DNA from: Methylobacterium sp. FF17
Lineage (GTDB): Bacteria > Pseudomonadota > Alphaproteobacteria > Rhizobiales > Beijerinckiaceae
DNA: 64,000 bases
Reading direction: 5' to 3'
Assembly: GCF_025813715.1 (NCBI RefSeq)
Contig: NZ_CP107532.1
Coordinates: 4,170,001 to 4,234,000, forward strand
Positions 50,516-59,237 of the stretch are shown in pieces (position 1 is the stretch's first letter; every line of letters begins with the position of its first letter). The notes below the pieces were generated by a model, which saw only the letters and a program-made list of their open reading frames with translations, made no database searches and had not been told where the DNA came from. Both the position numbers and the translations under genes were made by a program.

Positions 50516-51046
50516 TCACTCCGCCGGGGCAGCCTTCACGGGCGCGGCCTTGGCCGGCTTCGGCGCGGCCTTCGTGGCAGGCTCGGGCTGCGCGGCGGCC
50601 TGCTGGTTCACGTCGGGCACGCGGGTCCAGGTCTGTGAGCCGCACAGCACCTTGAGGAGGCAGCCGGAGACGGAGAGTTCGGAGTTGCTCTCGCGCTCCA
50701 GGCTGACCTGGTACATCTTGCCCTCGTCGGCATTGTAGATCTCACCGGAGAACTTCGCCTCCTCGGGCTTCAGATTGTCGAGGAGCGTCAGTCCGACCAC
50801 CGGGCGGCTGCGCTTCTTCGGATCGGGATTTTTGATGTCCGTGCGCGGGGTCCCGTCCTCGTTGGTCGCGGTCTTGGCCCAGACCACCTTACCGCAGATG
50901 TTGGCGGCGGCCGGGCCGCAGCGGTCGATGCGGACCTTGGCGCGGCCATCCCCGGTGAGCCAGGTGCCCGAGGGGTCCTGCGCCGGAGCGGCGATGGCGG
51001 GAGCGAGGCCGGCGAGGATGAGGGCGGCGGGAAGGGCGACGCGCAT
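50516..51046 (-). CDS. DUF2147 exported protein
   Basis: A 176-residue periplasmic protein. The signal peptide is RVALPAALILAGLAPAIAA. The DUF2147 core follows: PSGTWLTGDGRAKVRIDRCG, ICGKVVWAKTATNEDGTPRT, DIKNPDPKKRSRPVVGLTLL and GKMYQVSLERESNSELSVSG, ending in GSQTWTRVP. A low-complexity Ala/Pro/Lys tail (about residues 145-176) is unusual and may be a wall- or membrane-associated extension. Its function is unknown; DUF2147 proteins are lipocalin-like. Confidence 0.88.
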   Translation of the reverse strand: MRVALPAALILAGLAPAIAAPAQDPSGTWLTGDGRAKVRIDRCGPAAANICGKVVWAKTATNEDGTPRTDIKNPDPKKRSRPVVGLTLLDNLKPEEAKFSGEIYNADEGKMYQVSLERESNSELSVSGCLLKVLCGSQTWTRVPDVNQQAAAQPEPATKAAPKPAKAAPVKAAPAE

Positions 51047-51275
51047 GTCCGAGTCTCCGTGTGGCGTGGCTTCGGAAGAGGGGGCCGTTGTCGTCTGGCC
51101 ACAGGAGGCGTCCGCATTCGGGCGATTTTCCGGCGCTGTTGCGCCAAAGCCATGACGGTCCGGAATCCTCCACTGTCCCCACGCGATCCCGCCTCGGGTT
51201 GAGGGTGGGGGATCCGCCCGCTATAAGCCCGGCGCCGAAGCCATTTTCGGCTGAGCGATCACAACCGGACGGACC

Positions 51276-51698
51276 ATGGCCACCGAGCGCACCTTCTCCA
51301 TCCTCAAGCCCGACGCGACGAAGCGGAACCTGACCGGCGCGGTCAACGCCGTGATCGAGAAGGCGGGCCTGCGCATCGTCGGCCAGCGCCGCATCCAGAT
51401 GAGCCGCGCTCAGGCGGAAAAGTTCTACGAGATCCACAAGGAGCGCCCGTTCTTCGGCGAGCTCGTGGAATTCATGACCTCGGGCCCCGTCGTCGTTCAG
51501 GTGCTCGAGGGCGAGAACGCCGTCGCGAAGTACCGTGAAGTCATGGGCGCCACCAACCCGGCCAATGCCGACGAGGGCACCATCCGCAAGACCTTCTCGG
51601 AGTCGGTCGGCGAGAACACGGTCCACGGTTCGGACAGCCTCGAGAACGCCAAGGCCGAGATCGCCCAGTTCTTCCAGGATTCCGACATCGTCGGCTGA
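51276..51698 (+). CDS. ndk: Nucleoside diphosphate kinase
   Basis: A 140-residue enzyme equilibrating nucleoside di- and triphosphates. The N-terminus [20 protein letters not shown] and the active site with phospho-His H117 ([12 protein letters not shown]) are clear, as is the [15 protein letters not shown] loop. Length is standard. A likely terminator follows. Expressed alone as far as can be seen. Confidence 0.97.
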   Translation: MATERTFSILKPDATKRNLTGAVNAVIEKAGLRIVGQRRIQMSRAQAEKFYEIHKERPFFGELVEFMTSGPVVVQVLEGENAVAKYREVMGATNPANADEGTIRKTFSESVGENTVHGSDSLENAKAEIAQFFQDSDIVG

Positions 51699-51711
51699 TC
51701 GCCGCATTGGG

Positions 51712-51742
51712 CGCCGAGGCCCGCGAAGGGCTTCGGCGTTTA
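51712..51742 (+). terminator. Probable intrinsic terminator after ndk
   Basis: Stem CGCCGAGGCCC (51712-51722) and GGGCTTCGGCG (51728-51738) with one G-T wobble and loop GCGAA, followed by TTTA. It starts 13 bp after the ndk stop. The T-run is short, so efficiency is uncertain. Confidence 0.6.
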
Positions 51743-51834
51743 CGGCTCCAGTGTGGCCCCGGCGCCCTTGCGCGGCGGGGATGCGCCCGTGACACCGGTT
51801 CGTTCCCGAATCGCTTTCACGGACCCAAAATTCC

Positions 51835-52212
51835 ATGCGCCTCACCGCCCCGCGCACCGGCCGGCCCCTGCTCGCCGCCGGCCTGCTCTCGCTCGTCGCC
51901 GCCTGCAACGCCAACCAGACCGGGCCGACCGCGTCGCTCGCAGGCTATACCCCCGATCCCGCGCTGAAGACCGCCTCCACGGGCAACCTGACCGGCCGCG
52001 TGCGCCACGCCTGCACGGTCACCCAGGCCCGCCTGCAGAACGTCTCCGAGGTGTCGCTGGCCCGCCCCTGCGGCTGCTACGCGAACCGGACGCTCGCGAA
52101 CCTCGACAAGGGCGAGCTCGACGCCTACCGCACCACCGGCTACTTCAACGATTCGGCTCGCGCCAAGGCGCTCTCCGCCCTCGACAGCTGCCAGTTGCCC
52201 CGTCCGGCCTGA
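51835..52212 (+). CDS. Small lipoprotein, hypothetical
   Basis: A 125-residue protein with a lipoprotein signal: PLLAAGLLSLVAAC gives a lipobox with C24 as the acylated residue. The mature part has four further cysteines (HACTVTQARL, RPCGCYANRTL and LDSCQLPRPA) that may form two disulphides. No family is recognised. It converges on the AI-2E-family gene with only 26 bp between stops. Confidence 0.75.
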   Translation: MRLTAPRTGRPLLAAGLLSLVAACNANQTGPTASLAGYTPDPALKTASTGNLTGRVRHACTVTQARLQNVSEVSLARPCGCYANRTLANLDKGELDAYRTTGYFNDSARAKALSALDSCQLPRPA

Positions 52213-52229
52213 GACCAGGGCCCTGACGC

Positions 52230-52251
52230 GCCCCGGGCTCAGGCCCGGGGC
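52230..52251. terminator. GC hairpin between convergent genes
   Basis: Perfect 9-bp arms GCCCCGGGC (52230-52238) and GCCCGGGGC (52243-52251) with loop TCAG. It overlaps the stop codon of the minus-strand AI-2E-family gene and lies just after the plus-strand lipoprotein stop. No T-run is present, so it is at best a weak or Rho-assisted bidirectional terminator. Confidence 0.4.
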
Positions 52252-53363
52252 TCCAGAGCCGCGGCGCCGTCGGTGAATTCGCGCCAGAGCAGGATCAGCG
52301 CCGCCATCACGGCCGGTCCCAGGAATAACCCGAGCAGCCCGAAGCTCTCGACGCCGCCGAGGATGCCGAGCAGCACCCAGAGGAAGGGCAGGCGGGTCGT
52401 GCCGCCGATCAGCGCCGGACGCACGAAGTGGTCCGCCACGAAGGTGACGACGAAGCCCGCCGCCAGCACGACCACCGCCGGCACCACCGCGCCACCGGCG
52501 AGCAGGATCAGGGCCGCACACCCGAAGACCAGCGGCGCTCCGAACGGGATCATGGCCGCCACCGCCGTCAGTGCCCCGAGCAGAACCGGGTGCGGCACTC
52601 CGGCGAAGTAGTAGACGATCCCGAGAAGCACGCCCTCGCCGAGCCCGACCAGGACGAGGCCGTCCACGGTGCCGTGGACCGAGGCCACCATCTGTCGCGC
52701 CACCCGCTCCCCCCGCGGCCCGAACAGCTTTGCGCTCGCGGTCAGCACCTGCGCGGCCACCGCGCGGCCATCCCGGAACAGGAAGAACAGGGCGACCAGG
52801 GTGAAGCCGAACAGGACCGAGCGCCGGACGATCTGCGCCCCGAGGCTGCGGGTCACGCCGATCACCGAGGAATTGTCGAGGCGGTGCAGCAGCTCGGACC
52901 CGGCGGCCGGGTGGCTCAGGTTCTGCGCCCACCAGCCCTGGGCCTGGGCCGCGAAGGGGAGACGGGCCAGGAAGTCGGGTACCGGGATGCCGGTCCGCTC
53001 GAAGGTGCGAACCCAGGTCACCACGTCATGGGCCTCCCGCGCCGCCTGGATGCCCAGGACCACGAGGGGCAGCAGGAAGACCAGGGCGACCGCTGCCGTC
53101 ACCAGGGCCGGCAGGGCGATGTTGTGCCCACCCGGCGGCCAGCGCCGCTCGACCCGGGCGTAGAGGGGGCCGAGCGCGATCGCGAGGATCACGGCCCAGA
53201 CCAGGGCCGGAATGAAGGGGTGCAGTACCCAAAGGCCGAGCGCCGACAGGGCCAGCACCAGGGCGAGGCGGGCGAAACCCTGCGCCTGCTCCGACGGCGG
53301 GTGCGCCCCCGCACGTGCCGACGCTGCGGTGTCGAAGGAACCGGGAGGAGGGGGAAGCGCCAT
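52239..53363 (-). CDS. AI-2E/PerM-family membrane transporter
   Basis: A 374-residue membrane protein of the AI-2E exporter/PerM family with about eight segments. The N-terminal pair is [20 protein letters not shown] and [21 protein letters not shown] soluble section about 130-200 follows, then the family signature [39 protein letters not shown] and [20 protein letters not shown]. The start ATG 53363 replaces a far-upstream in-frame start that overlaps acpXL on the other strand. Substrates in this family vary (autoinducer, ions, solutes) and cannot be inferred. Confidence 0.9.
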   Translation of the reverse strand: MALPPPPGSFDTAASARAGAHPPSEQAQGFARLALVLALSALGLWVLHPFIPALVWAVILAIALGPLYARVERRWPPGGHNIALPALVTAAVALVFLLPLVVLGIQAAREAHDVVTWVRTFERTGIPVPDFLARLPFAAQAQGWWAQNLSHPAAGSELLHRLDNSSVIGVTRSLGAQIVRRSVLFGFTLVALFFLFRDGRAVAAQVLTASAKLFGPRGERVARQMVASVHGTVDGLVLVGLGEGVLLGIVYYFAGVPHPVLLGALTAVAAMIPFGAPLVFGCAALILLAGGAVVPAVVVLAAGFVVTFVADHFVRPALIGGTTRLPFLWVLLGILGGVESFGLLGLFLGPAVMAALILLWREFTDGAAALEPRA

Positions 53364-53663
53364 CGTCTCACCTGTTGTCGTGCGGATCGGCAGCCCGCGG
53401 GGCCGCTCCGTCTCGCCGGAGCATCTAGTCCGCTCGGGTCGGATCGGAATGGCGGCGACCGCCCATCGCGAGGCCGTGATGGCCAAGGTTGCCCCTCCAA
53501 CCCCCCTCGTGTAAGTGACCGCCTTCACGGTCCGGGGCGGCGAAGGCCGGCCCCCGGGGCATGCTGCGCGACCGGGGGCACCGGGCATCATGCGCCGGAT
53601 CGTTCCGGCCGCGATCGGCACGGGCCGGTCCCGGCGGGATATCCAGTCACACGGCGAGAACGC
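53364..53663. other. Intergenic region upstream of acpXL
   Basis: A 300-bp divergent gap between the AI-2E-family gene and acpXL. It should contain promoters for both, but no clear -35/-10 pair, repeat or small gene was found. GC content is as high as in the coding sequence. Confidence 0.4.
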
Positions 53664-53966
53664 ATGTCCGAGCAGACCCACACCGCCACTTTCGACCGTG
53701 TCGCGGACATCATCGCCGACACCGCCGACATCCCGCGGGAGACGATCACCCCCGAGAGCCACGCCATCGACGATCTCGGCATCGATTCGCTCGCCTTCCT
53801 CGACATCGCCTTCGCGGTGGACAAGGCCTTCGGCATCAAGCTCCCCCTCGAGCGTTGGACCCAGGAGGTCAACGAGGGCAAGGTGCCGGCCGAGGAATAC
53901 TTCGTCCTGAAGAATCTTTGCGCCCGCATCGACGCGCTGGTGGCCGAGAAGGCCGCCAAAGCCTGA
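53664..53966 (+). CDS. acpXL: Acyl carrier protein AcpXL for very-long-chain lipid A acyl chain
   Basis: A 100-residue acyl carrier protein. The phosphopantetheine site is S42 ([20 protein letters not shown]). The longer C-terminus ([20 protein letters not shown]) is characteristic of AcpXL rather than the housekeeping AcpP. AcpXL carries the 27-hydroxyoctacosanoate chain attached to lipid A in rhizobia and relatives. The following genes fabZ, two fabF-like genes, SDR, MDR and lpxXL match the rhizobial cluster, making this call firm. Confidence 0.93.
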   Translation: MSEQTHTATFDRVADIIADTADIPRETITPESHAIDDLGIDSLAFLDIAFAVDKAFGIKLPLERWTQEVNEGKVPAEEYFVLKNLCARIDALVAEKAAKA

Positions 53967-54044
53967 ACACAGGCGTGATCTTGGCTGTCGTGATCCGGCG
54001 CGGCCTCTTCGAAAAACCGGCCCGGCCGGAACCCTGAGTACGCC

Positions 54045-54515
54045 ATGCGCCTCGAATATTTCGAGATGATCGATGCCGTGACCCGGTTCGACCGCGAGGC
54101 CGGCCGGATCGAGGCCCTGGCCCGCGTGCCGATGGAGAGCCCGGTCTTCGAGGGGCACTTCCCCGAGCATCCCCTGGTGCCGGGCGTGCTCCTCACCGAG
54201 ACCATGGCGCAGGCCTCGGGCTACCTCGTCCTCGCCCATCTCGGATTCCGGCAGATGCCGTTCCTAATGGGTGTCGACAAGGCGCGCTTCCGCGCCTTCG
54301 TCGGCCCGGGTGCCGAGTTGCAGATCGAGGCGAGCCTGGAGCATGACGGCTCGGGTTACGCCGTGACCAAGGCCGCGATCCGCCACGACGGCAAGCCGCT
54401 CGCCAATGCCGAGCTGCGCTTCCGCACCATGCCCTTCCCGGCCGGGCTCGACGCACCGATGCGCGAGCGGGCCCGCCGGATCGGCCTGTTCGACCTCGCG
54501 GGCGAGCCCGCATGA
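54045..54515 (+). CDS. fabZXL: 3-hydroxyacyl-ACP dehydratase FabZ-like (FabZXL)
   Basis: A 156-residue hot-dog-fold dehydratase for the long-chain elongation cycle. The catalytic pair is H38 (VFEGHFPEHPLVPGV) and E52 (LLTETMAQASGYL). It keeps the FPxHPxxPG signature of FabZ. A C-terminal extension past the hot-dog core (about 130-156) is typical of the XL paralogue. It lies 78 bp after acpXL. The next gene starts 10 bp downstream of its stop. Confidence 0.92.
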   Translation: MRLEYFEMIDAVTRFDREAGRIEALARVPMESPVFEGHFPEHPLVPGVLLTETMAQASGYLVLAHLGFRQMPFLMGVDKARFRAFVGPGAELQIEASLEHDGSGYAVTKAAIRHDGKPLANAELRFRTMPFPAGLDAPMRERARRIGLFDLAGEPA

Positions 54516-54525
54516 GCATGACCGC

Positions 54526-55665
54526 ATGAGCGAACTTCGCGACGTCGTCGTCACCGGCATCGGCCTCGTCTCCTGCGCGGGCGAGGGCATCGCGGCCCAT
54601 CTCGCGGCCCTGGAGGCGGGCGCCCCGGCGCGCACCGACACGGAAAGCTTCGCGCCCTACACGGTACACCCGGTCGCGCCGCTCGCCCTCGACGGGCAGA
54701 TCCCGAAGAAGTCCGACCAGCGCCAGATGGAGCCGTGGCAGCGCCTGGGCGTCTATGCCGCCGGCCTCGCCCTCGACTCCGCCGGGGTGAAGGGGGATGC
54801 GGACCTGAAGGGCCGCATGCACCTCGTGGTGGCCTGCGGTGGCGGCGAGCGCGACACGGCGGTGGACGGGGCCATCCTCACCGGCCTACGGGACGCGGCC
54901 GAGCCGGGCGCCTACCTCAACGAGCGCCTGCAGAACGACCTGCGGCCAACCCTGTTCCTGGCCCAGCTCTCGAACCTGCTCGCGGGCAACATCGGCATCG
55001 TCCACGGGGTCACGGGCGCCTCGCGCACCTTCATGGGTGAGGAGGCCGCCGGCACCGACGCCCTGCGGATCGCCCAGGCGCGGATCGCCTCGGGTCAGGT
55101 CGACTGCATGCTGGTGGGCGGTTCCTACAGCGCCGAACGCCCCGACGTAATGGTGATCCACGAGATGGGCGGTTACCTGCGGGCGCGGGATTTCCGTCCC
55201 GTCTTCGATCGCGACGGCGACGGCGAGGCCGGCTTCATCCTCGGGAGCTCTGCCGCCTTCCTGGTTATCGAGGCGGCCGAACACGCCGCCGCGCGCGGCG
55301 CCCGGGCTCTGGCACGCCTCGGCCCGGTCGCGAGCGAGCGCACGCGGCGCGCGCCCGGCAGCACGGAGGCCAGCCTCACCGCGCTCTGGGCGGCGACGGG
55401 TGGTGGCCAGCCGGACGCCATCCTCTCCGGGGCCACGGGCGTCGCCCCCGTGACGACGGAGGAGGCAGCGGCCCTGCGGCGCCTCGCCCCGAGCGCACCG
55501 ATCACGGCCCTGGGCGACGTCATCGGCCACAGCCTGGAGACCGCGGCCCCCTTCGGCGCCGCCCTGGCGGCGGGCCTGATCTCGGAGCGAGGGTTGTCCG
55601 AGGTCGCGATCACGGTGGTGGGCCACCGGCGCGGCGAAGGCGTGATCCGGGTGACGGCGGCCTGA
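54526..55665 (+). CDS. fabF2XL: Beta-ketoacyl-ACP synthase-like FabF2XL lacking the catalytic Cys
   Basis: A 379-residue thiolase-fold ketosynthase homologue. The nucleophile position, TAC in active enzymes, reads GVTGASRTFMGEEAAG, placing S166 where Cys is expected. The NAHGTST motif is replaced by SGATGVAPVT, losing the first catalytic His, while GDVIGHSLETAAPF keeps H335. Such a pattern recalls the KS-beta/chain-length-factor partners of type II polyketide synthases, which pair with an active KS-alpha. The next gene encodes a complete ketosynthase. ATG 54526 follows the fabZ stop. It probably sets chain length in a heterodimer with FabF1XL; that is inference. Confidence 0.9.
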   Translation: MSELRDVVVTGIGLVSCAGEGIAAHLAALEAGAPARTDTESFAPYTVHPVAPLALDGQIPKKSDQRQMEPWQRLGVYAAGLALDSAGVKGDADLKGRMHLVVACGGGERDTAVDGAILTGLRDAAEPGAYLNERLQNDLRPTLFLAQLSNLLAGNIGIVHGVTGASRTFMGEEAAGTDALRIAQARIASGQVDCMLVGGSYSAERPDVMVIHEMGGYLRARDFRPVFDRDGDGEAGFILGSSAAFLVIEAAEHAAARGARALARLGPVASERTRRAPGSTEASLTALWAATGGGQPDAILSGATGVAPVTTEEAAALRRLAPSAPITALGDVIGHSLETAAPFGAALAAGLISERGLSEVAITVVGHRRGEGVIRVTAA

Positions 55666-55724
55666 CGATGCGGGACCGTTCGGCGCATGCAGACGGTCCA
55701 GGGAACACGGTGTAGATCAGCGCG

Positions 55725-57008
55725 ATGACGAACTCATCCCTCCGCGACGCGAAAGGCCGCCCCCTCGTGGCGGTGACCGGCCTCGGCATCGTTACTTCCC
55801 TCGGACAGGGACAATCCGACAACTGGGCCGCGCTCACGGCCGGCCGCTCCGGCATCCACGCGATCCGGCGCTTCCCCACGGACGGCCTGCGCACCCGCAT
55901 TGCCGGCACCGTCGACTTCCTGGACACCGACCCCCTGGTGGCACCCGCTCTCTCGCAGCGCTTCGCGGAAGCCGCCGCCGACGAGGCGATCGCGCAGTCC
56001 GGCATCGGCCGCCCCGGCGACTTCCCCGGAGCCCTGTTCATCGCCGTGCCCCCGGTGGAGATCGAGTGGCCGCAGCGCCAGGCCCTGGCCGAAGCCTCGG
56101 GCCAGGACGGCCCGATCACCTATGCCGACCTGCAGCGTGCCGCCGCGAGCCGCCGCTTCGATGCCTGGCACGACCTCTTCATCTTCGGCACGGTGGCCGA
56201 CCAGATCGCCGATCGCTTCGGCACCAAGGGCTCCCCGATCTCGCTCTCCACCGCCTGCTCGTCGGGCGCCACCGCGATCCAGCTCGGCGTCGAGGCGATC
56301 CGGCGCGGCGAGGTCACGGCCGCCCTCTGCATCGGCACCGACGGCTCGGTGAATCCGGAATCCCTGATCCGCTTCTCGCTGCTCTCGGCCCTCTCCACCC
56401 AGAACGATCCGCCCGAGGCCGCCTCGAAGCCGTTCTCGAAGAACCGCGACGGCTTCGTCATGGGCGAGGGGGCTGGGGCGCTGGTGCTGGAGAACGCCGA
56501 GGCCGCGCGGGCGCGGGGCGCGAAGATCCTCGGCTACGTGCTGGGATGCGGCGAGAAGGGGGACGGCTTCCACCGCACCCGCTCGAGTCCCGATGGCGCG
56601 CCGGGCATCGCGGCGATCCGCGCCGCCCTGGAGGATGCCGACACGGCACCCGACACCATCGACACCGTGAACGCACACGGCACCTCGACGCCGGAGAACG
56701 ACAAGATGGAGGCGATGAGTTGCGCCGCCGTCTTCGGCGAGCGCATCCGCGCCCTGCCGGTCTCCTCCAACAAGTCGATGATTGGTCATACGCTCACCGC
56801 CGCCGGCGCAGTGGAGGCGGTGATCTCGCTCCTCACCATCGCGCATGGGCGCATCCCGCCCACCATCAACTACGCGGTCCCCGACCCCTCCATCCCCCTC
56901 GACATCGTCGCGCAGGCGCGCGACGTGCCCGTTCGCCGGGTCCTGTCGAACTCCTTCGGCTTCGGCGGCCAGAACACCTGCCTCGTGCTCGCGGACGAAC
57001 CGGCATGA
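55725..57008 (+). CDS. fabF1XL: Beta-ketoacyl-ACP synthase FabF1XL
   Basis: A 427-residue FabF-type condensing enzyme with all catalytic residues: C178 (SLSTACSSGATAIQLG), H318 (VNAHGTSTPENDKME), K350 and H355 (SSNKSMIGHTLTAAGAVEAV). It should elongate the acyl chain on AcpXL, probably as the active half of a pair with the Cys-less FabF2XL encoded 59 bp upstream. Its stop overlaps the SDR gene start (ATGA), so the ketoreductase is translationally coupled. Confidence 0.94.
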   Translation: MTNSSLRDAKGRPLVAVTGLGIVTSLGQGQSDNWAALTAGRSGIHAIRRFPTDGLRTRIAGTVDFLDTDPLVAPALSQRFAEAAADEAIAQSGIGRPGDFPGALFIAVPPVEIEWPQRQALAEASGQDGPITYADLQRAAASRRFDAWHDLFIFGTVADQIADRFGTKGSPISLSTACSSGATAIQLGVEAIRRGEVTAALCIGTDGSVNPESLIRFSLLSALSTQNDPPEAASKPFSKNRDGFVMGEGAGALVLENAEAARARGAKILGYVLGCGEKGDGFHRTRSSPDGAPGIAAIRAALEDADTAPDTIDTVNAHGTSTPENDKMEAMSCAAVFGERIRALPVSSNKSMIGHTLTAAGAVEAVISLLTIAHGRIPPTINYAVPDPSIPLDIVAQARDVPVRRVLSNSFGFGGQNTCLVLADEPA

Positions 57009-57772
57009 GCACGGGATCCGCGCGGCACGTCCTCGTCACCGGAGGCGCTTCCGGCCTCGGCGCGGCCATCGTGCGGTCGCTCGCCGCCGCCGGCCACGAC
57101 GTGACCTTTACCTATCGCTCGTCCGGCGAGGCGGCGGAACAGCTCGTGGCGGAACTGTCGACCCTGTACCCGGATCGCGCAGTCACCGCGGCCTCCCTCG
57201 ACCTGGCCGACCGTGCCGCCGTCGAGGCGTTCTGCGAGGGCATCGAGGGCAGCGACGGCTTCCACGGCTTCGTCCACAATGCCGGCCAGTCCTACGACGC
57301 GCTCGCGGCGATGCTGGACCAGGATCGGGCCGAGGCGGCCATGCAGGTGAACTTCTGGTCGCTCACCCGCTTCGCGAAGTCCCTCGTGCGGGGCATGACC
57401 CGCGCGCGCTCGGGGCGCATCGTCGCCATTGGTTCGGTGGCGGCACTGCAGGCCAATCCCGGCAATGCCGCCTACGCCGCCACGAAGGGCGCGCTGATCG
57501 CCTATTGCCGGACCCTCGCGATCGAATCGGCCAAGCGCGGGGTGACCGTGAACGTGATCGCGCCGGGCTTCATCGACACCGAGATGATGGCGCCCTATGC
57601 CGCCTACCGTGCCACCATGGAGCGGCAGATCCCCGCTGGCCGCTTCGCCAAGCCCGAGGACGTCGCGGCACTGGCGGCCTTCCTGATGGGGGAGGGTGCG
57701 GCCTACATCACCGGGGCGGTCCTACCGGTCGATGGCGGCCTCACCGCGATGATGGGCATCCACCGGTCATAG
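57005..57772 (+). CDS. SDR-family 3-oxoacyl-ACP reductase (FabG-like)
   Basis: A 255-residue short-chain dehydrogenase. The cofactor motif is VTGGASGLGAAIV, followed by HNAGQS (NAG). The catalytic residues are S144 (AIGSVAALQ), Y157 and K161 (YAATKGALIAYC). The C-terminus ITGAVLPVDGGLTAMMG is FabG-like. It starts in an ATGA overlap with fabF1XL. Published rhizobial XL clusters do not always include a reductase, so its presence here makes the module more self-contained. Likely role: reduction of the 3-oxo intermediate on AcpXL. Confidence 0.9.
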   Translation: MSTGSARHVLVTGGASGLGAAIVRSLAAAGHDVTFTYRSSGEAAEQLVAELSTLYPDRAVTAASLDLADRAAVEAFCEGIEGSDGFHGFVHNAGQSYDALAAMLDQDRAEAAMQVNFWSLTRFAKSLVRGMTRARSGRIVAIGSVAALQANPGNAAYAATKGALIAYCRTLAIESAKRGVTVNVIAPGFIDTEMMAPYAAYRATMERQIPAGRFAKPEDVAALAAFLMGEGAAYITGAVLPVDGGLTAMMGIHRS

Positions 57773-57780
57773 GACCCGTC

Positions 57781-58059
57781 ATGTCCCCGCTCCGCCCGGC
57801 GCTCATCCTCGTTGTTCTAACCGCCGCCCCCGCTGGGGCCGCAGAGACGTTCCGCGTCGATGGCCTCCCGCGCGGCGAGACCCTGACCATCCGCGAGACG
57901 CCCGATGCCGCGGCACCCGCCCTCGGCCAGGCTCCGCTTGGAGCGCGCCTGCGCGGCTTCGGCTGCACCAGCGACACGCCGAGCGGCCTGACCTGGTGCC
58001 GCGTCAAGGCCGGCCCGATCCTCGGCTGGGCCCGGCGGCGCTACCTGTCGCCGGAGTGA
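57781..58059 (+). CDS. Small exported SH3-type protein
   Basis: A 92-residue exported protein: signal ALILVVLTAAPAGAA, then a bacterial SH3-like fold with GETLTIRETPDAAAPALGQA and TWCRVKAGPILGWARRRYLS (the GW-x-x-x-Y-L ending of SH3b domains). It has two cysteines. It sits 8 bp after the SDR gene and seems co-transcribed, but its tie to lipid A is unclear; SH3b proteins often bind peptidoglycan. Confidence 0.78.
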   Translation: MSPLRPALILVVLTAAPAGAAETFRVDGLPRGETLTIRETPDAAAPALGQAPLGARLRGFGCTSDTPSGLTWCRVKAGPILGWARRRYLSPE

Positions 58060-58173
58060 ATCCCGTCCGGTGGGTTGATGCCCAAAGCCTCGACAGCTAG
58101 CCAGGGCCGCATCTTCCTCTCTCCTTCTGCGGGGGAGGGTTCGACGGCGCCACCGGGAACAGAGACGAGACCC

Positions 58174-59196
58174 ATGCAAGCCCTTCAGCTCCACGGCGAC
58201 CGCGACCTGCGCCTCGAGGACGTCGCCGAGCCCGCCGCGCCCGGGCCCGGCGAGGTCCAGATCCGGGTCCGCGCGGTGGGGCTCAACTTCATCGACGTCT
58301 GGGGCTTTCGCGGCATGGCCTTCGCCAAACGTAAGCTGCCGCTCACCGTGGGCGCCGAGGCCGCGGGCGAGATCGTCTGCGTCGGGGAGGGGGTCGAGGG
58401 ACTGGCGCCGGGCGACCCGGTGGCGATGTACGGCGCGCAGACCTGTGGGCAGTGCAAGGCTTGCCGGCAGGGCCGCGACAATCTCTGCGAGAACGTCTCC
58501 GGCGTGATGGGCTTCCATATCGACGGTTTTGCCCGGGAGCGGGTGACCATGCCGGCACGGCTCGTGATGCGGATGCCGGACGGCGTCAGCTTCACGGATG
58601 CGGCCTGCGCCCCCGTGGCGTTCGGCACCGTGCAGCACATGCTGTTCGACAATGCCCGCTTGGAACCCGGCGAAAGCATCCTCGTGCATGCCGGCGGCTC
58701 CGGCATCGGCACGGCAGCGATCAAGATGGCCAAGGCCATTGGCTGCACGGTGTTCACCACGGTGGGCGACGACATCAAGGGGGAGAAGGCACGGGCGCTC
58801 GGCGCCGACCACGTCATCAACTACCGCGAGGAGCGCTTCGAGGGCGAGGTCCGTCGCCTGACCAAGCGCAAGGGCGTAGATGTCGTGTTCGAGCATGTCG
58901 GCCCGGACACGTGGAACGGCTCGCTCCTGTGCCTCAAGCGGGGCGGCCGCCTCGTCACCTGCGGTTCGACATCCGGCGTCTCCACGACGATGAATTTGAT
59001 GCAGCTCTTCCAGCAGCAGTACCGGATCACCGGCTCGTTCGGCTGCTCGATGGCCAATATCCGTGATGCCCTGGCCAAGATGGCGCAGGGTCTTACACCC
59101 GTAGTGGACACGGTTCTGCCGCTGGCGGATTTCGCGGAAGGGCTGGAGCGCCTGGAATCCCGCAAAGTCTTCGGCAAAATCCTCGTGACGCTCTGA
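58174..59196 (+). CDS. adhXL: MDR-family oxidoreductase AdhXL, probable enoyl reductase
   Basis: A 340-residue medium-chain dehydrogenase/reductase. Four structural-zinc Cys are present (C91, C94, C97, C105 in CGQCKACRQGRDNLC). The catalytic-zinc ligands of true alcohol dehydrogenases are missing: GLNFIDVWGFRG has no Cys, and VGAEAAGEIV replaces GHE. The NADP site is HAGGSGIGTAAIKMAKAIGC. The rhizobial gene is named adhXL for its similarity to zinc alcohol dehydrogenases, but this residue pattern is closer to quinone/enoyl reductases. In this cluster it could supply the enoyl-ACP reduction step. ATG 58174 was preferred to 58075, which would add a non-family N-terminus. Confidence 0.88.
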   Translation: MQALQLHGDRDLRLEDVAEPAAPGPGEVQIRVRAVGLNFIDVWGFRGMAFAKRKLPLTVGAEAAGEIVCVGEGVEGLAPGDPVAMYGAQTCGQCKACRQGRDNLCENVSGVMGFHIDGFARERVTMPARLVMRMPDGVSFTDAACAPVAFGTVQHMLFDNARLEPGESILVHAGGSGIGTAAIKMAKAIGCTVFTTVGDDIKGEKARALGADHVINYREERFEGEVRRLTKRKGVDVVFEHVGPDTWNGSLLCLKRGGRLVTCGSTSGVSTTMNLMQLFQQQYRITGSFGCSMANIRDALAKMAQGLTPVVDTVLPLADFAEGLERLESRKVFGKILVTL

Positions 59197-59237
59197 GTTG
59201 CGGTGCACACGGGTGCACTCCGGCCAACAAATGAATT

